Source: an uncultured bacterium (lineage in GTDB: Bacteria; Bacillota_I; Bacilli_A; RF39; UBA660). Taken from it: a stretch of 32,997 bases of DNA. The notes under the pieces were generated by a model. That model made no database searches and was not told where the DNA came from. It was given only the letters and a program-made list of their open reading frames with translations. The stretch covers positions 1-32,997 of the forward strand of contig CAJMOW010000008.1 in assembly GCA_905215145.1 (NCBI GenBank), read 5' to 3'. Positions 1 through 8,305 of the stretch are shown here, one piece after another (the first letter of the stretch is position 1; every line of letters begins with the position of its first letter). The position numbers and the translations under genes are program-made.

Positions 1-103
1 ACTGCCAAATACTAATGAAAATAATGTTATGACTGTCAAGGAATATTTATGTAAAAGTTATACAATTAGCATAAATAAGTTAATAAAGGGGCTGATTTGC
101 TAA
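1..103 (+). CDS. 3' end of an upstream gene (partial)
   Basis: An open frame (codons beginning at base 2) runs in from the left edge and ends with TAA at 101-103, one base before the next ATG at 105. The 33 visible residues end in ...LIKGLIC and carry no recognisable motif. The Shine-Dalgarno of the next gene (AAAGGGG, about 85-91) lies inside this tail, which suggests translational coupling and a common transcript. Function unknown. Confidence 0.5.
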   Translation, partial: LPNTNENNVMTVKEYLCKSYTISINKLIKGLIC

Positions 104-104
104 T

Positions 105-932
105 ATGGATGATGAAAAAATTGAACTTATTGCTACATATGAAATATCACATAATATTCCGGATGTTAATAGATATACAGAATATGTTGAAGAATATAAC
201 TGCAATATGAATAAGTTAGGAATTGCACCTGAATTTATTGATAGAAGATACCAGGAAGCATTGAATGAAAAAAAAGCGAAAGAAGCATTAGATCCTGCGT
301 GTGTATTAGTTCTAGAAGTAACTATGTCTCATAATTTAAAAGATGTAGCCAAATTTACACTAGATAATGCAGACAATATGTTAGAGCAATTCTATAACAG
401 CAGCTATAAAGAAAGAAAGGTAGGGTACAAGGAAAAAGATAAGGAACCTGTATATTTGCTTTCTTATAGGGAAAATCATGAATATCCAGAAATACTGTCT
501 CCAGATGATATAGAGCATATTAATTTACGTCAGAAGTGGTTTATAAAAGTTATTGAGCTGAAGAATAAAAGTCTTATGGAAGATACGAAAAATATAATTG
601 CTAGAGCTAATTCTTCGCTTGCAGCTAAGCAAGATAAATTCAATTATGATAAAGAAATTAAAAAAAGGATGCAGATTAATAAAAAGGTATTTATGAATGA
701 GAGGATGGAAGGTTATGATTTTAGGACTATTGATCTTGATGGTGCAATATTTATAAATTGCTTTCTAAAGAATTGCAATTTTGCACATGTTAATATGCAG
801 AATGTATGCTTTATTAATTGCGTTTTAGATGGTGCAATATATTTAGGAGCAGTATTGAATAATGCATATTCAATTTCAGGAAGTCCTGTGAAAATAATAG
901 ATACATTTAAAAAATATGGAGGAGAAAATTGA
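105..932 (+). CDS. Unknown protein with C-terminal pentapeptide-like repeats
   Basis: 275-residue soluble, charged protein with no signal peptide or membrane segment. Residues about 1-200 are helical-looking and unrecognised. Residues about 203-258 have a five-residue periodicity with a central F/L/I (GYDFRTIDLDGAIFINCFLK, then NCNFAHVNMQNVCFINC), which resembles a short right-handed beta-helix of the pentapeptide-repeat type. Start is supported by AAAGGGG upstream. The stop (930-932) overlaps the TTG start of the next gene, so it belongs to the conjugation operon. Position just before VirB4-like genes suggests an accessory conjugation role, but that is inference only. Confidence 0.6.
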   Translation: MDDEKIELIATYEISHNIPDVNRYTEYVEEYNCNMNKLGIAPEFIDRRYQEALNEKKAKEALDPACVLVLEVTMSHNLKDVAKFTLDNADNMLEQFYNSSYKERKVGYKEKDKEPVYLLSYRENHEYPEILSPDDIEHINLRQKWFIKVIELKNKSLMEDTKNIIARANSSLAAKQDKFNYDKEIKKRMQINKKVFMNERMEGYDFRTIDLDGAIFINCFLKNCNFAHVNMQNVCFINCVLDGAIYLGAVLNNAYSISGSPVKIIDTFKKYGGEN

Positions 933-2023
933 AAAATAAAGATAAAAAAGTCAGACCTAAAAAAGTTAAAGTTCGTAAAAAAGATAAATTTAAAGCAATA
1001 AAAAAAGCTATTGTGCCAGCATATATTGCACCACAATTTTTAGAAAAAAAATATGGTATTAAGCAGGTATCTGAATCAGGTGTATTTGTATTAGAAGATC
1101 ATTTATCTAATAAGCTTTATACAGTTAGTTGCAAGAATCTTAAGGATAAGCAGGCTGTGTTTGATATTTTAAGAGACTATGATTTTAAGTACAGGTTTTA
1201 TTATTATAAAACAGATACATATCTTCTTATTCAGATTAACACTGATGAAAATCAGGATGCATCATTTGATTTTGATGCCATAGAGAAAGATATGTTTAAA
1301 AAATTGGCTGGGTTAGGTATTGATTTAACACCAGTTAATTTAGAAGATAGATTAAGACATATTCATCAATTCATTATTAAGGACAAACCAGATTCTAATA
1401 ACAATATAATGGACTATGTACATAATGTTGCTGCCTGGAAACTTGATTTTGAATTAGATGATTTTATTTTAAATCTGGATTGCTTAGAAGTTGCAGATAA
1501 AGCGTATCAAGCATTTTACTTCATACGTTTCGGTGATGATGTAACAGAAATGTTACAGGAGTTACACAAGATAGAAAATATTGAATGTATTATGGTTGAA
1601 CAAGATGGAATTAGTGATAATTATTTGTTTGAATTTTTTAGCAATAACTATATGGGATGTAATAATGAATTAAGAAGATTAAAAAAGACTGATCCAAAAA
1701 TTAATGAAATATTAACGGATCCTGCAATGAGAGATACAAGGTCTTATTCAATGGTTAGTATTAATGTTTTATATTCCGTATTTAGCTCGGATGAAATAGA
1801 TACTGTTAAAGAAAAAATAAAATTTATTATAGATAGATATGATGCTGCGGTGTATGAATATAGCGGTATGATGGCTGCTGGTTTTTTGGAATTTGCACCT
1901 TTTGGTATGTGGAATGTGTCAGAATCCAGAGTAGTTAAAAATGCAGAATCTTGCAAGTGTTTGTTATTTAATTGTTGTGATATGCCGGAAGGCAAGTCAG
2001 GACTTAATAAGTTTTTTATGTGA
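929..2023 (+). CDS. VirB4 amino-terminal-like protein lacking the ATPase domain
   Basis: 364 residues from a TTG codon overlapping the previous stop, with GGAGGAG at about 918-924 as SD; no better in-frame ATG is present near it. The first 35 residues are extremely Lys/Arg-rich. After that the protein follows the order of the VirB4 N-terminal domain of the next gene. SGVFVLEDHLSNKLYTVS parallels GIFQISDKLYSFTFLLG, and NLEDRLRHIHQF parallels DAGERLRIFHDFY. An acidic segment then matches the region before the VirB4 P-loop domain. There is no Walker A or B motif and the protein ends where the ATPase domain should begin. It may be a structural partner of VirB4 or a relic of a duplicated VirB4. 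The frame is intact, which argues against simple decay. Confidence 0.65.
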   Translation: MKNKDKKVRPKKVKVRKKDKFKAIKKAIVPAYIAPQFLEKKYGIKQVSESGVFVLEDHLSNKLYTVSCKNLKDKQAVFDILRDYDFKYRFYYYKTDTYLLIQINTDENQDASFDFDAIEKDMFKKLAGLGIDLTPVNLEDRLRHIHQFIIKDKPDSNNNIMDYVHNVAAWKLDFELDDFILNLDCLEVADKAYQAFYFIRFGDDVTEMLQELHKIENIECIMVEQDGISDNYLFEFFSNNYMGCNNELRRLKKTDPKINEILTDPAMRDTRSYSMVSINVLYSVFSSDEIDTVKEKIKFIIDRYDAAVYEYSGMMAAGFLEFAPFGMWNVSESRVVKNAESCKCLLFNCCDMPEGKSGLNKFFM

Positions 2024-2043
2024 TGTGAGGTGTTTAATAGTTT

Positions 2044-4587
2044 ATGATTGATAATACAAAAAATGCAAAATTAGATCCGACAAAAATAGATTATGAAAAA
2101 CGTTCACGAATGAAAAAGAATCAAAGAGACCGACAGAGAAGAATGTTTATGCAGCTTAAAAATCCTGAAGGATTTAGAGTTCGTGATGCTAAATGTGTGC
2201 AGGATACAGTTGAGATTATGAAAATGTCTCCTGATGGAATTTTTCAGATTTCAGATAAGTTATATAGTTTTACATTTCTTCTTGGTGATATTAACTATGT
2301 AACTAAAACTTATGAAGAACAGGTGAGTTTTTTTGGTGAGTGGTGCCGTATAATTAATGCTTGGGATTTTCATAATGCTAAGATAACTATTTTTAATAAG
2401 AATAGAAACATTGTTGAGTTTGAGGAAAATATCTTATACAAGCATAAGGATGATGTGTTTGATGATATAAGAGATTCCTACAATGACATTATAGAAAATA
2501 AGATAATGATTGGCAAGAAGGGAATTGAGCAGGTGAAATTCCTCACAATTACTGTAGAACGTAATACTTTTGAGGATGCAAAGTTAGCTTATAATAGTAT
2601 ATCTGCTAATCTGATTAAAGAATTTGCTGCACTTGGCTCTACATTAGTAAGTCTTGATGCAGGAGAAAGATTACGTATATTTCATGATTTTTATAAGATT
2701 GGAAGTGAATCAAAATTTGATTTCAATATGCTGGATTGTATTTCTAATTGTAGAGATTATCGTAATGAGATTTCTTGTAACTTCATTGATTTTTCAGAGA
2801 ATCCAACTTATTTCAAAACTGAACGAAAATATGGTAAGTGTTTAGCAATAGATCCTAATTCTTATCCGGATGATGATATTAGTGATGAGTTTTTTGATTC
2901 TATTATTAATATAAATTGTCAGTCTGTTATTTCAATGGATATTGTTCCAATAGATAAATCGGCTGCTAAAAGATTTTTGGAAGATAAGTATATGGCTGTG
3001 CAGAGTAAAATACAAAAACAGCAGCAAAAACGTAATAAAAATCGTGATTATACTCTTGATATTTCATTTCCAGTTAAAAAAGAAAATGCTGATATACAGG
3101 AAATGCTTGCTGATATAGGTGAGAATGGACAGGAAATGATGTGGGTAGGTATAAATGTTGCTTTATTGGCTGATAACCTTGATGATCTTGAAGCTGTATC
3201 TACTTCGTTTGATATGGTAGTAGAAAGCAAGGGATGTTATACTATGGAACTTCCATATAGACAAAGAGAAGCCTTATCAACAGTACTTCCATATGGTTGT
3301 AGAACAATAGATACTCTTAGGTCTATGTTTAGTAGAATGGCTGGTGTTCTGATTCCATTTAAAACACAAGAAATGCAAATGAATGTTAATCCGTTTTATT
3401 ATGGTGTTAATCGTGAATCACAAAATGTAATTTTATGTAATAGAAAAAAACTTACTAATGGTAATGGTATGGTCTTTGGTGTTACTGGTGCAGGTAAATC
3501 AATGACTGGTTCAAAATTAGAGATACTTTCAGTTATTCTTAATACAGATGATGATGTAATTATTGTTGATCCTATGCATGAATATATAGATACTTGTAAA
3601 TCATTAGGAGGAGAATTTATTGAAATATCTGCTGAAGCTAATAATTATATTAATCCTTTGGATTGTGATGTGAAAAATCTTGTTATTACTAATGAAGATA
3701 ATAATTATACTACAATGGATGAGGATATAGATGATTCCAATGAAATTAGAAAAGTTATTTCATCTAAAACAAGAATTTTATGTGGTATATGTGAACATAT
3801 TATGCAGGATGAGTTCAGAGCAGCTCATAAGAGTATTATTGATAGATGCGTAAAAGCTCTATTCTATAGAATTGTTGGTGTTCCTGTTGAGGAACGTACC
3901 ATTCCGGTATTAAGAGATTTCTATGACATCTTAAAAGCACAAACTGAAGATGCTGCTCAGGAGCTTGTTGTCCCTTTTGAAGCTTATATTGATGGTTCGT
4001 TGAATGTATTCAATCATCAAACTACCATTAATGTAAATAATAGGCTTATCGCTTATGGCTTACGTGATCTTGGCTCTGACCTTGAAAGCGTAGGTATGCT
4101 TGTTACATTAACTAATATTAGTCAAAGAATTTTGCAGAATTCACTTAAAGGAAAGGCTACTTGGCTTTATGTTGATGAATTTCATGTGTTATTAAAAAAG
4201 ACATATTCATGTCAGTTCTTTATTTCTTTGTGGAAAAAAGTTAGAAAACAAGGGGGAATATGTACCGGAATTACTCAGAATGTTATAGATGTTGTTAAAG
4301 ATGATGAGACAAAAATGCTTGTATCAAATTCGGAATATACATTATTTCTTAAAATGGGACCAGGTGATGCCCAGAAAATTATTGATACATTTGAGGGGCG
4401 TATTTCCCCTGCTCATCTTAAGTTTATCGAAAATCCTGAACCTGGATGTGGTCTTATAAGATTTGGAAATGTAATTATTCCTATGGATTTTAGAATCGAG
4501 AAAACTAATCCTATTTACAATATATTCAATACAAACTTTTATGAAAGAGTGGCATTAAGAAGAAAATCACTTAATGATGTAAGTTAA
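2044..4587 (+). CDS. virB4: VirB4-type conjugation ATPase
   Basis: 847-residue AAA+/RecA-like ATPase that powers assembly of, and transport through, a Gram-positive type IV secretion channel at the cytoplasmic membrane. The N-terminal domain (about 60-400) is of the CagE/TrbE/VirB type. Walker A GVTGAGKS is at about 479-486. VDPMHEYIDT follows at about 515. Walker B is WLYVDEFHVLL at about 706-716, and the late ITQN and NSEYTLFLKMG segments are typical of the family. Length fits VirB4/TraE homologues of Tn1549-like elements. It lies 20 bp after the VirB4-N-like gene and 12 bp before the M23 gene, in one operon. The Walker residues are intact, so activity is expected. Confidence 0.93.
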   Translation: MIDNTKNAKLDPTKIDYEKRSRMKKNQRDRQRRMFMQLKNPEGFRVRDAKCVQDTVEIMKMSPDGIFQISDKLYSFTFLLGDINYVTKTYEEQVSFFGEWCRIINAWDFHNAKITIFNKNRNIVEFEENILYKHKDDVFDDIRDSYNDIIENKIMIGKKGIEQVKFLTITVERNTFEDAKLAYNSISANLIKEFAALGSTLVSLDAGERLRIFHDFYKIGSESKFDFNMLDCISNCRDYRNEISCNFIDFSENPTYFKTERKYGKCLAIDPNSYPDDDISDEFFDSIININCQSVISMDIVPIDKSAAKRFLEDKYMAVQSKIQKQQQKRNKNRDYTLDISFPVKKENADIQEMLADIGENGQEMMWVGINVALLADNLDDLEAVSTSFDMVVESKGCYTMELPYRQREALSTVLPYGCRTIDTLRSMFSRMAGVLIPFKTQEMQMNVNPFYYGVNRESQNVILCNRKKLTNGNGMVFGVTGAGKSMTGSKLEILSVILNTDDDVIIVDPMHEYIDTCKSLGGEFIEISAEANNYINPLDCDVKNLVITNEDNNYTTMDEDIDDSNEIRKVISSKTRILCGICEHIMQDEFRAAHKSIIDRCVKALFYRIVGVPVEERTIPVLRDFYDILKAQTEDAAQELVVPFEAYIDGSLNVFNHQTTINVNNRLIAYGLRDLGSDLESVGMLVTLTNISQRILQNSLKGKATWLYVDEFHVLLKKTYSCQFFISLWKKVRKQGGICTGITQNVIDVVKDDETKMLVSNSEYTLFLKMGPGDAQKIIDTFEGRISPAHLKFIENPEPGCGLIRFGNVIIPMDFRIEKTNPIYNIFNTNFYERVALRRKSLNDVS

Positions 4588-4599
4588 GGAGCTGCATAT

Positions 4600-6705
4600 A
4601 TGAAAAAAAATCAATTACTTAAGAATGTTTCTAATGTAAATGATGCAGCTTCTCAAGTTGTATCTCCAACAAAAGGTTTTGATGGAAAAATTAAAGATAT
4701 TTCAGTTAAAAATGGTACTAAAAATGTAGAATCTATTGCTGAAAAAGCCTTTAAGGATGCTATTACGAATAAAACAAATATTGATACAACTAATAATGGT
4801 CAGTTTCATACTGCTTTTAATGCGGTTGATTCTGCTCTTATTTCATCATCAAATGTTGGTGCTGCTCTTAATCGTACAACTAAAAAGATAGCAATTACTT
4901 TAGCAGTATCACTTATAGATAAGTATCAATCAGAAGAAAAGGGCAAATCTTTTAATGTAAGAGATGGTCATGTAAGTACATCAACAGAATTACAATCGCT
5001 ATATTCTCAAAAGAAGAATAATGATTTTGATAAAAATTCATTAAGTGTCAGTTCATTAGTTGATAATAATATTAATGTTTCATACAAAAAGGTTGGTGGT
5101 GCTTCAGCTTCTGGTGATGGTGAATTTATTAACTGTGATGTTTTAGATAGCAATATATTAGTTGTTAATTATAATGGCAGAACGATTGAATGTCAGCTTA
5201 ATCATAATGTTAATTCAGATGTTATAAATGAATCTGATATTAATATGTCAACCGTAATTGTTTTTAATTATGGTAATAATATGTCAACAACTTTTTTGGG
5301 TGATGATAATGTTTTTTCACCTATAACTTCTGTTTATGCTAGAAATGTTTTGCCTGTTTCAAGTATCAATGCAAATAGTGTTAGTCCAGGTAATATTAAT
5401 AATCTTATAGAAAAAAATAAAATAAAAAAAACTAATACATCCAATAATATAATGAATACTAATATGAAATTATTAGCATCTAATGATGTAGTGAAAGACA
5501 TAGGAAATAAGAGTACTGGCTTATCGGATGATAAGCTTCAGACTCTTAAATATAAATTAAATAACAAACGAAAAAAATTAGATGATAAACATAAAAGTTC
5601 TAAAGTTACTAATGATTTTAATAGAAGAATTAGAAAATCAGTTGTTAATAATGCTATTAATAGCTTTTCTTATCAAACAGAAAATAATATGAGTACTGGA
5701 ATGGCTGCTTTTGCTGGCGATTTTGTTGCTTCACAAGCAAAACAAAGAGTAAAAGAGCTTACAGTAGATAAGCTATATAAAGTGACGGTTGGTAAATTGT
5801 TAGATAAGGTTAAAAGTGGTATGAAAAAAGCGTTTGCAGGAATGGCAAAAGCAATCATACATTTTGCGTTTATGCTTTTTCAATTAATTGTATCTGTTAT
5901 TGCTTCATTAGCTGCTTTAATAGGTCCTATGATATTGCTGCCAATAATAATTGGTGCAGTTTTAATAGGTGGTGTATTTGGTGGAATTTTTTATATGAAA
6001 GTAAATGATGAACAAGCAGCAAGAAATGATAGTGATATTAGACAGGTAATAGAAGAAAATGAAGATATATTTGGCAGATTTTCATTTGATAAAAGTAATG
6101 CTAGTCTTGGAACTTATCAAAAATCTTATGATGAACTGAAAGCTGTATTTACTTGGATGAATAATGATAATCCATATCCAGTAAAAGATCAGACAAGAAT
6201 AATTACTTCACAATATACTTTACATCGTACTGATGTTGAGGGACATGGAGTACATTATGGAGTTGATTTTAATGCTCCAATGAATAGTGTTTTAGTTGCA
6301 ATAGCGGATGCTACAGTTGAAGCTACTAATACTGATTCAGGTTATGGTAATCATGTTATTCTTAAGTTTAATGATGGAACATATGCACTATATGGACATA
6401 TGACAGATTTTATAGTTGATGATTCTGATAATCCTGATAATCCGAATGGATGGAAATATTTGAATCCTGGAGATACTGTTAGAGCTGGTGATCCTATAGG
6501 TCATTCTGGTTCAACAGGTGATTCAACTGGTCCGCATCTTCATTTGGTATTGTCTACATCTCCATATGGAAGTGAATCAGATTCACGATATGATTTTAAT
6601 GAATATGTTAAGACAGTATGGTGTCCTGATTTTGAATTTTCATATGACTATGAGCAGACATATGGAATATTTGAAGATGATATAGATTATTTTAAGGAAA
6701 ATTAA
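4600..6705 (+). CDS. Membrane-anchored M23 peptidoglycan endopeptidase of the mating channel
   Basis: 701 residues. Residues 1-410 are Asn/Ser/Lys-rich and poorly ordered. A hydrophobic stretch at about 417-468 gives one or two membrane segments (MLFQLIVSVIASLAALIGPM and the following ILLPIIIG run). The C-terminal domain (about 525-670) is a peptidase M23/LytM fold: HYGVDF supplies the first zinc His and Asp at about 548-553, ALYGHM gives a further His, and GPHLHL at about 643-648 gives the HxH pair. All expected zinc ligands are present. The family cleaves peptide cross-links in peptidoglycan, and in conjugative elements it opens the wall for the channel. The SD is AAGGAG, 12 bp after virB4. 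A large unordered N-terminal half is unusual for VirB1-like hydrolases. Confidence 0.88.
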   Translation: MKKNQLLKNVSNVNDAASQVVSPTKGFDGKIKDISVKNGTKNVESIAEKAFKDAITNKTNIDTTNNGQFHTAFNAVDSALISSSNVGAALNRTTKKIAITLAVSLIDKYQSEEKGKSFNVRDGHVSTSTELQSLYSQKKNNDFDKNSLSVSSLVDNNINVSYKKVGGASASGDGEFINCDVLDSNILVVNYNGRTIECQLNHNVNSDVINESDINMSTVIVFNYGNNMSTTFLGDDNVFSPITSVYARNVLPVSSINANSVSPGNINNLIEKNKIKKTNTSNNIMNTNMKLLASNDVVKDIGNKSTGLSDDKLQTLKYKLNNKRKKLDDKHKSSKVTNDFNRRIRKSVVNNAINSFSYQTENNMSTGMAAFAGDFVASQAKQRVKELTVDKLYKVTVGKLLDKVKSGMKKAFAGMAKAIIHFAFMLFQLIVSVIASLAALIGPMILLPIIIGAVLIGGVFGGIFYMKVNDEQAARNDSDIRQVIEENEDIFGRFSFDKSNASLGTYQKSYDELKAVFTWMNNDNPYPVKDQTRIITSQYTLHRTDVEGHGVHYGVDFNAPMNSVLVAIADATVEATNTDSGYGNHVILKFNDGTYALYGHMTDFIVDDSDNPDNPNGWKYLNPGDTVRAGDPIGHSGSTGDSTGPHLHLVLSTSPYGSESDSRYDFNEYVKTVWCPDFEFSYDYEQTYGIFEDDIDYFKEN

Positions 6706-6723
6706 AAAGGAGAAAAGAAATTT

Positions 6724-7665
6724 ATGTTAAGTTATGTTGAATTTAAGGCAAAAATTAAGGAAGAACTATTAAATAATATGTCACCAGCAATTAGAAATTG
6801 CAATGTTGTATTAGATTCTAAGTTGGTAGATGGTGAACAAAAGGATTTTTTCTATATAAAAGATTCAAGCGAAAGAGGTGTGCTACCTATGGCTATTAAT
6901 TCACTTTATAAGGAACTTTATATTAAAGAATATAAGGAGGACTTTGATAAAACAGTAAAGTGTATAGCCAGAGAATATGAAAAGAAGTATAGAAGTATGA
7001 CAGGTGTACAGAATAAAGCTGATACTGGTGAAGATAATGATGATACTTTTGAATTTGATATGAAAAAAGTTTTTTATTGTGTAATTAATAATGATAATAA
7101 TCGTGAGATGTTAAATAATATTCCTCATATTAATAAGGGAGAGTTGGCTATTTATTTTAGACTTCTTGTTGCAACAGATGATAATTCATTAAAAAGCATG
7201 ATTATTGATAAAAAATTGATGGAACAGTTAAAGGAAAATGATATTAGCCTTGAGGATTTATTGTCAGTTGCAACAGATAATACACCTAAATTATTTCCTG
7301 TTAAAGTCAATGATCTCGGAAATGGAATATATTTAGTTTCTAATAATTATATGAAATATGGAGCTTCTACACTATTTTATCCAGAGAATCCTGTAAAGGG
7401 ACTTTCTGAAATTACTAAGAAGAATATGATTATACTTCCTATACAGACAGATTATTTTATTTGCATTGAAAATGATGAATCTGTACTTGATGAAGATATG
7501 TATAAGCAGACAAGTTTATGTGTAAAAAAATATGTAACAGAATTTGGTGGTAGTGCTTTATCTGCATCACCTTATATGTTAGATGCTGACACTCTTTCTC
7601 TTAGAATGGGAAAAGATGCTGTTATTAATGGTGAAGTTGCTCGTTCTCAAAGTAGGAGCATTTAG
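6724..7665 (+). CDS. Unknown protein, possible DUF5688 family
   Basis: 313 residues, soluble, SD AAAAGGAG upstream. The second half (about 195-290) contains LVSNNYMKYGASTLFYPENP and NMIILPIQTDYFICIENDE, an arrangement I associate with DUF5688 proteins common in Lachnospiraceae mobile elements; this assignment is from memory of the pattern. The first half has an acidic central linker (DTGEDNDDTFEFD). No catalytic motif is evident. The stop is 1 bp before the start of the HD-domain gene, so the two are translationally linked. Function is not known. Confidence 0.6.
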   Translation: MLSYVEFKAKIKEELLNNMSPAIRNCNVVLDSKLVDGEQKDFFYIKDSSERGVLPMAINSLYKELYIKEYKEDFDKTVKCIAREYEKKYRSMTGVQNKADTGEDNDDTFEFDMKKVFYCVINNDNNREMLNNIPHINKGELAIYFRLLVATDDNSLKSMIIDKKLMEQLKENDISLEDLLSVATDNTPKLFPVKVNDLGNGIYLVSNNYMKYGASTLFYPENPVKGLSEITKKNMIILPIQTDYFICIENDESVLDEDMYKQTSLCVKKYVTEFGGSALSASPYMLDADTLSLRMGKDAVINGEVARSQSRSI

Positions 7666-7666
7666 T

Positions 7667-8215
7667 ATGGATAAAAATGTAGCAAAAATATCGGATTTTA
7701 TAAAAAAATATGATACACAATTATATGGGCATTGTGTAAGAACTGCATTAAGAGCCAAAAGGTTATCTGAATTATTGAATGTTGATTCTGAACTTGTATA
7801 TCAGGCAGCACTTATTCATGATCTTGGCAAAATTGGTATTAGCAAATCTATATTTGATAAGCCAGAAAAACTTACAAAAAATGATCGTAGAGCAGTTGAT
7901 TTACATAGTTTTATAGGATATTCAATGGCTTACAATGTGGGGGTCCCTAAAAATATATGTGTACTTATTCTTTATCATCATGGATACAATAAAGAACGCT
8001 TTGGGGAGTGTTCTTGTATTCCTGAAAATTATAAATTATTTGTGGATATTATTAGAATATCTGATATATATGATGCATTAACATCAGAAAGAATATATAG
8101 AAAAAGTGTAAGTCATAGAGAAGCTATTAATATGTTGCTTGAACACTTGGAACTTGATAATGACTTAATTAATAAATTTGATGTTTTATATACGATGAAT
8201 TCAAAGGCTATTTAA
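7667..8215 (+). CDS. HD-domain (HD-GYP-related) phosphohydrolase-like protein
   Basis: 182 residues. The ATG at 7667 is chosen because TAGGAGC precedes it at the right distance and it follows the previous stop by 1 bp; upstream in-frame codons overlap the previous gene. LIHDLGKIGIS at about 49-59 is the metal-binding HD motif. The later YHHGYN at about 103-108 and DIYDALTSERIYR near 130-142 follow the HD-GYP layout. However, the HHExxxGxGYP signature of cyclic-di-GMP phosphodiesterases is replaced by HHGYNKERFG, so neither the Glu nor the GYP is present. Hydrolysis of a nucleotide or cyclic nucleotide is plausible from the family, but the substrate cannot be stated. Confidence 0.8.
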   Translation: MDKNVAKISDFIKKYDTQLYGHCVRTALRAKRLSELLNVDSELVYQAALIHDLGKIGISKSIFDKPEKLTKNDRRAVDLHSFIGYSMAYNVGVPKNICVLILYHHGYNKERFGECSCIPENYKLFVDIIRISDIYDALTSERIYRKSVSHREAINMLLEHLELDNDLINKFDVLYTMNSKAI

Positions 8216-8305
8216 AAATATTCCGGTAATGCCACAATGATGTGATTTTAAATAAATTATTAAATATTATGTTAAGTAAATTTATACAGAAAGGACCAAA
8301 AACCA

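Noticed and set aside
713..1036. Antisense open frames opposite the conjugation, topB and giant genes
   Set aside because: They lie opposite strongly coding sequence, have no SD, and code for Phe/Ile/Leu-rich or low-complexity products typical of reversed AT-rich codons.
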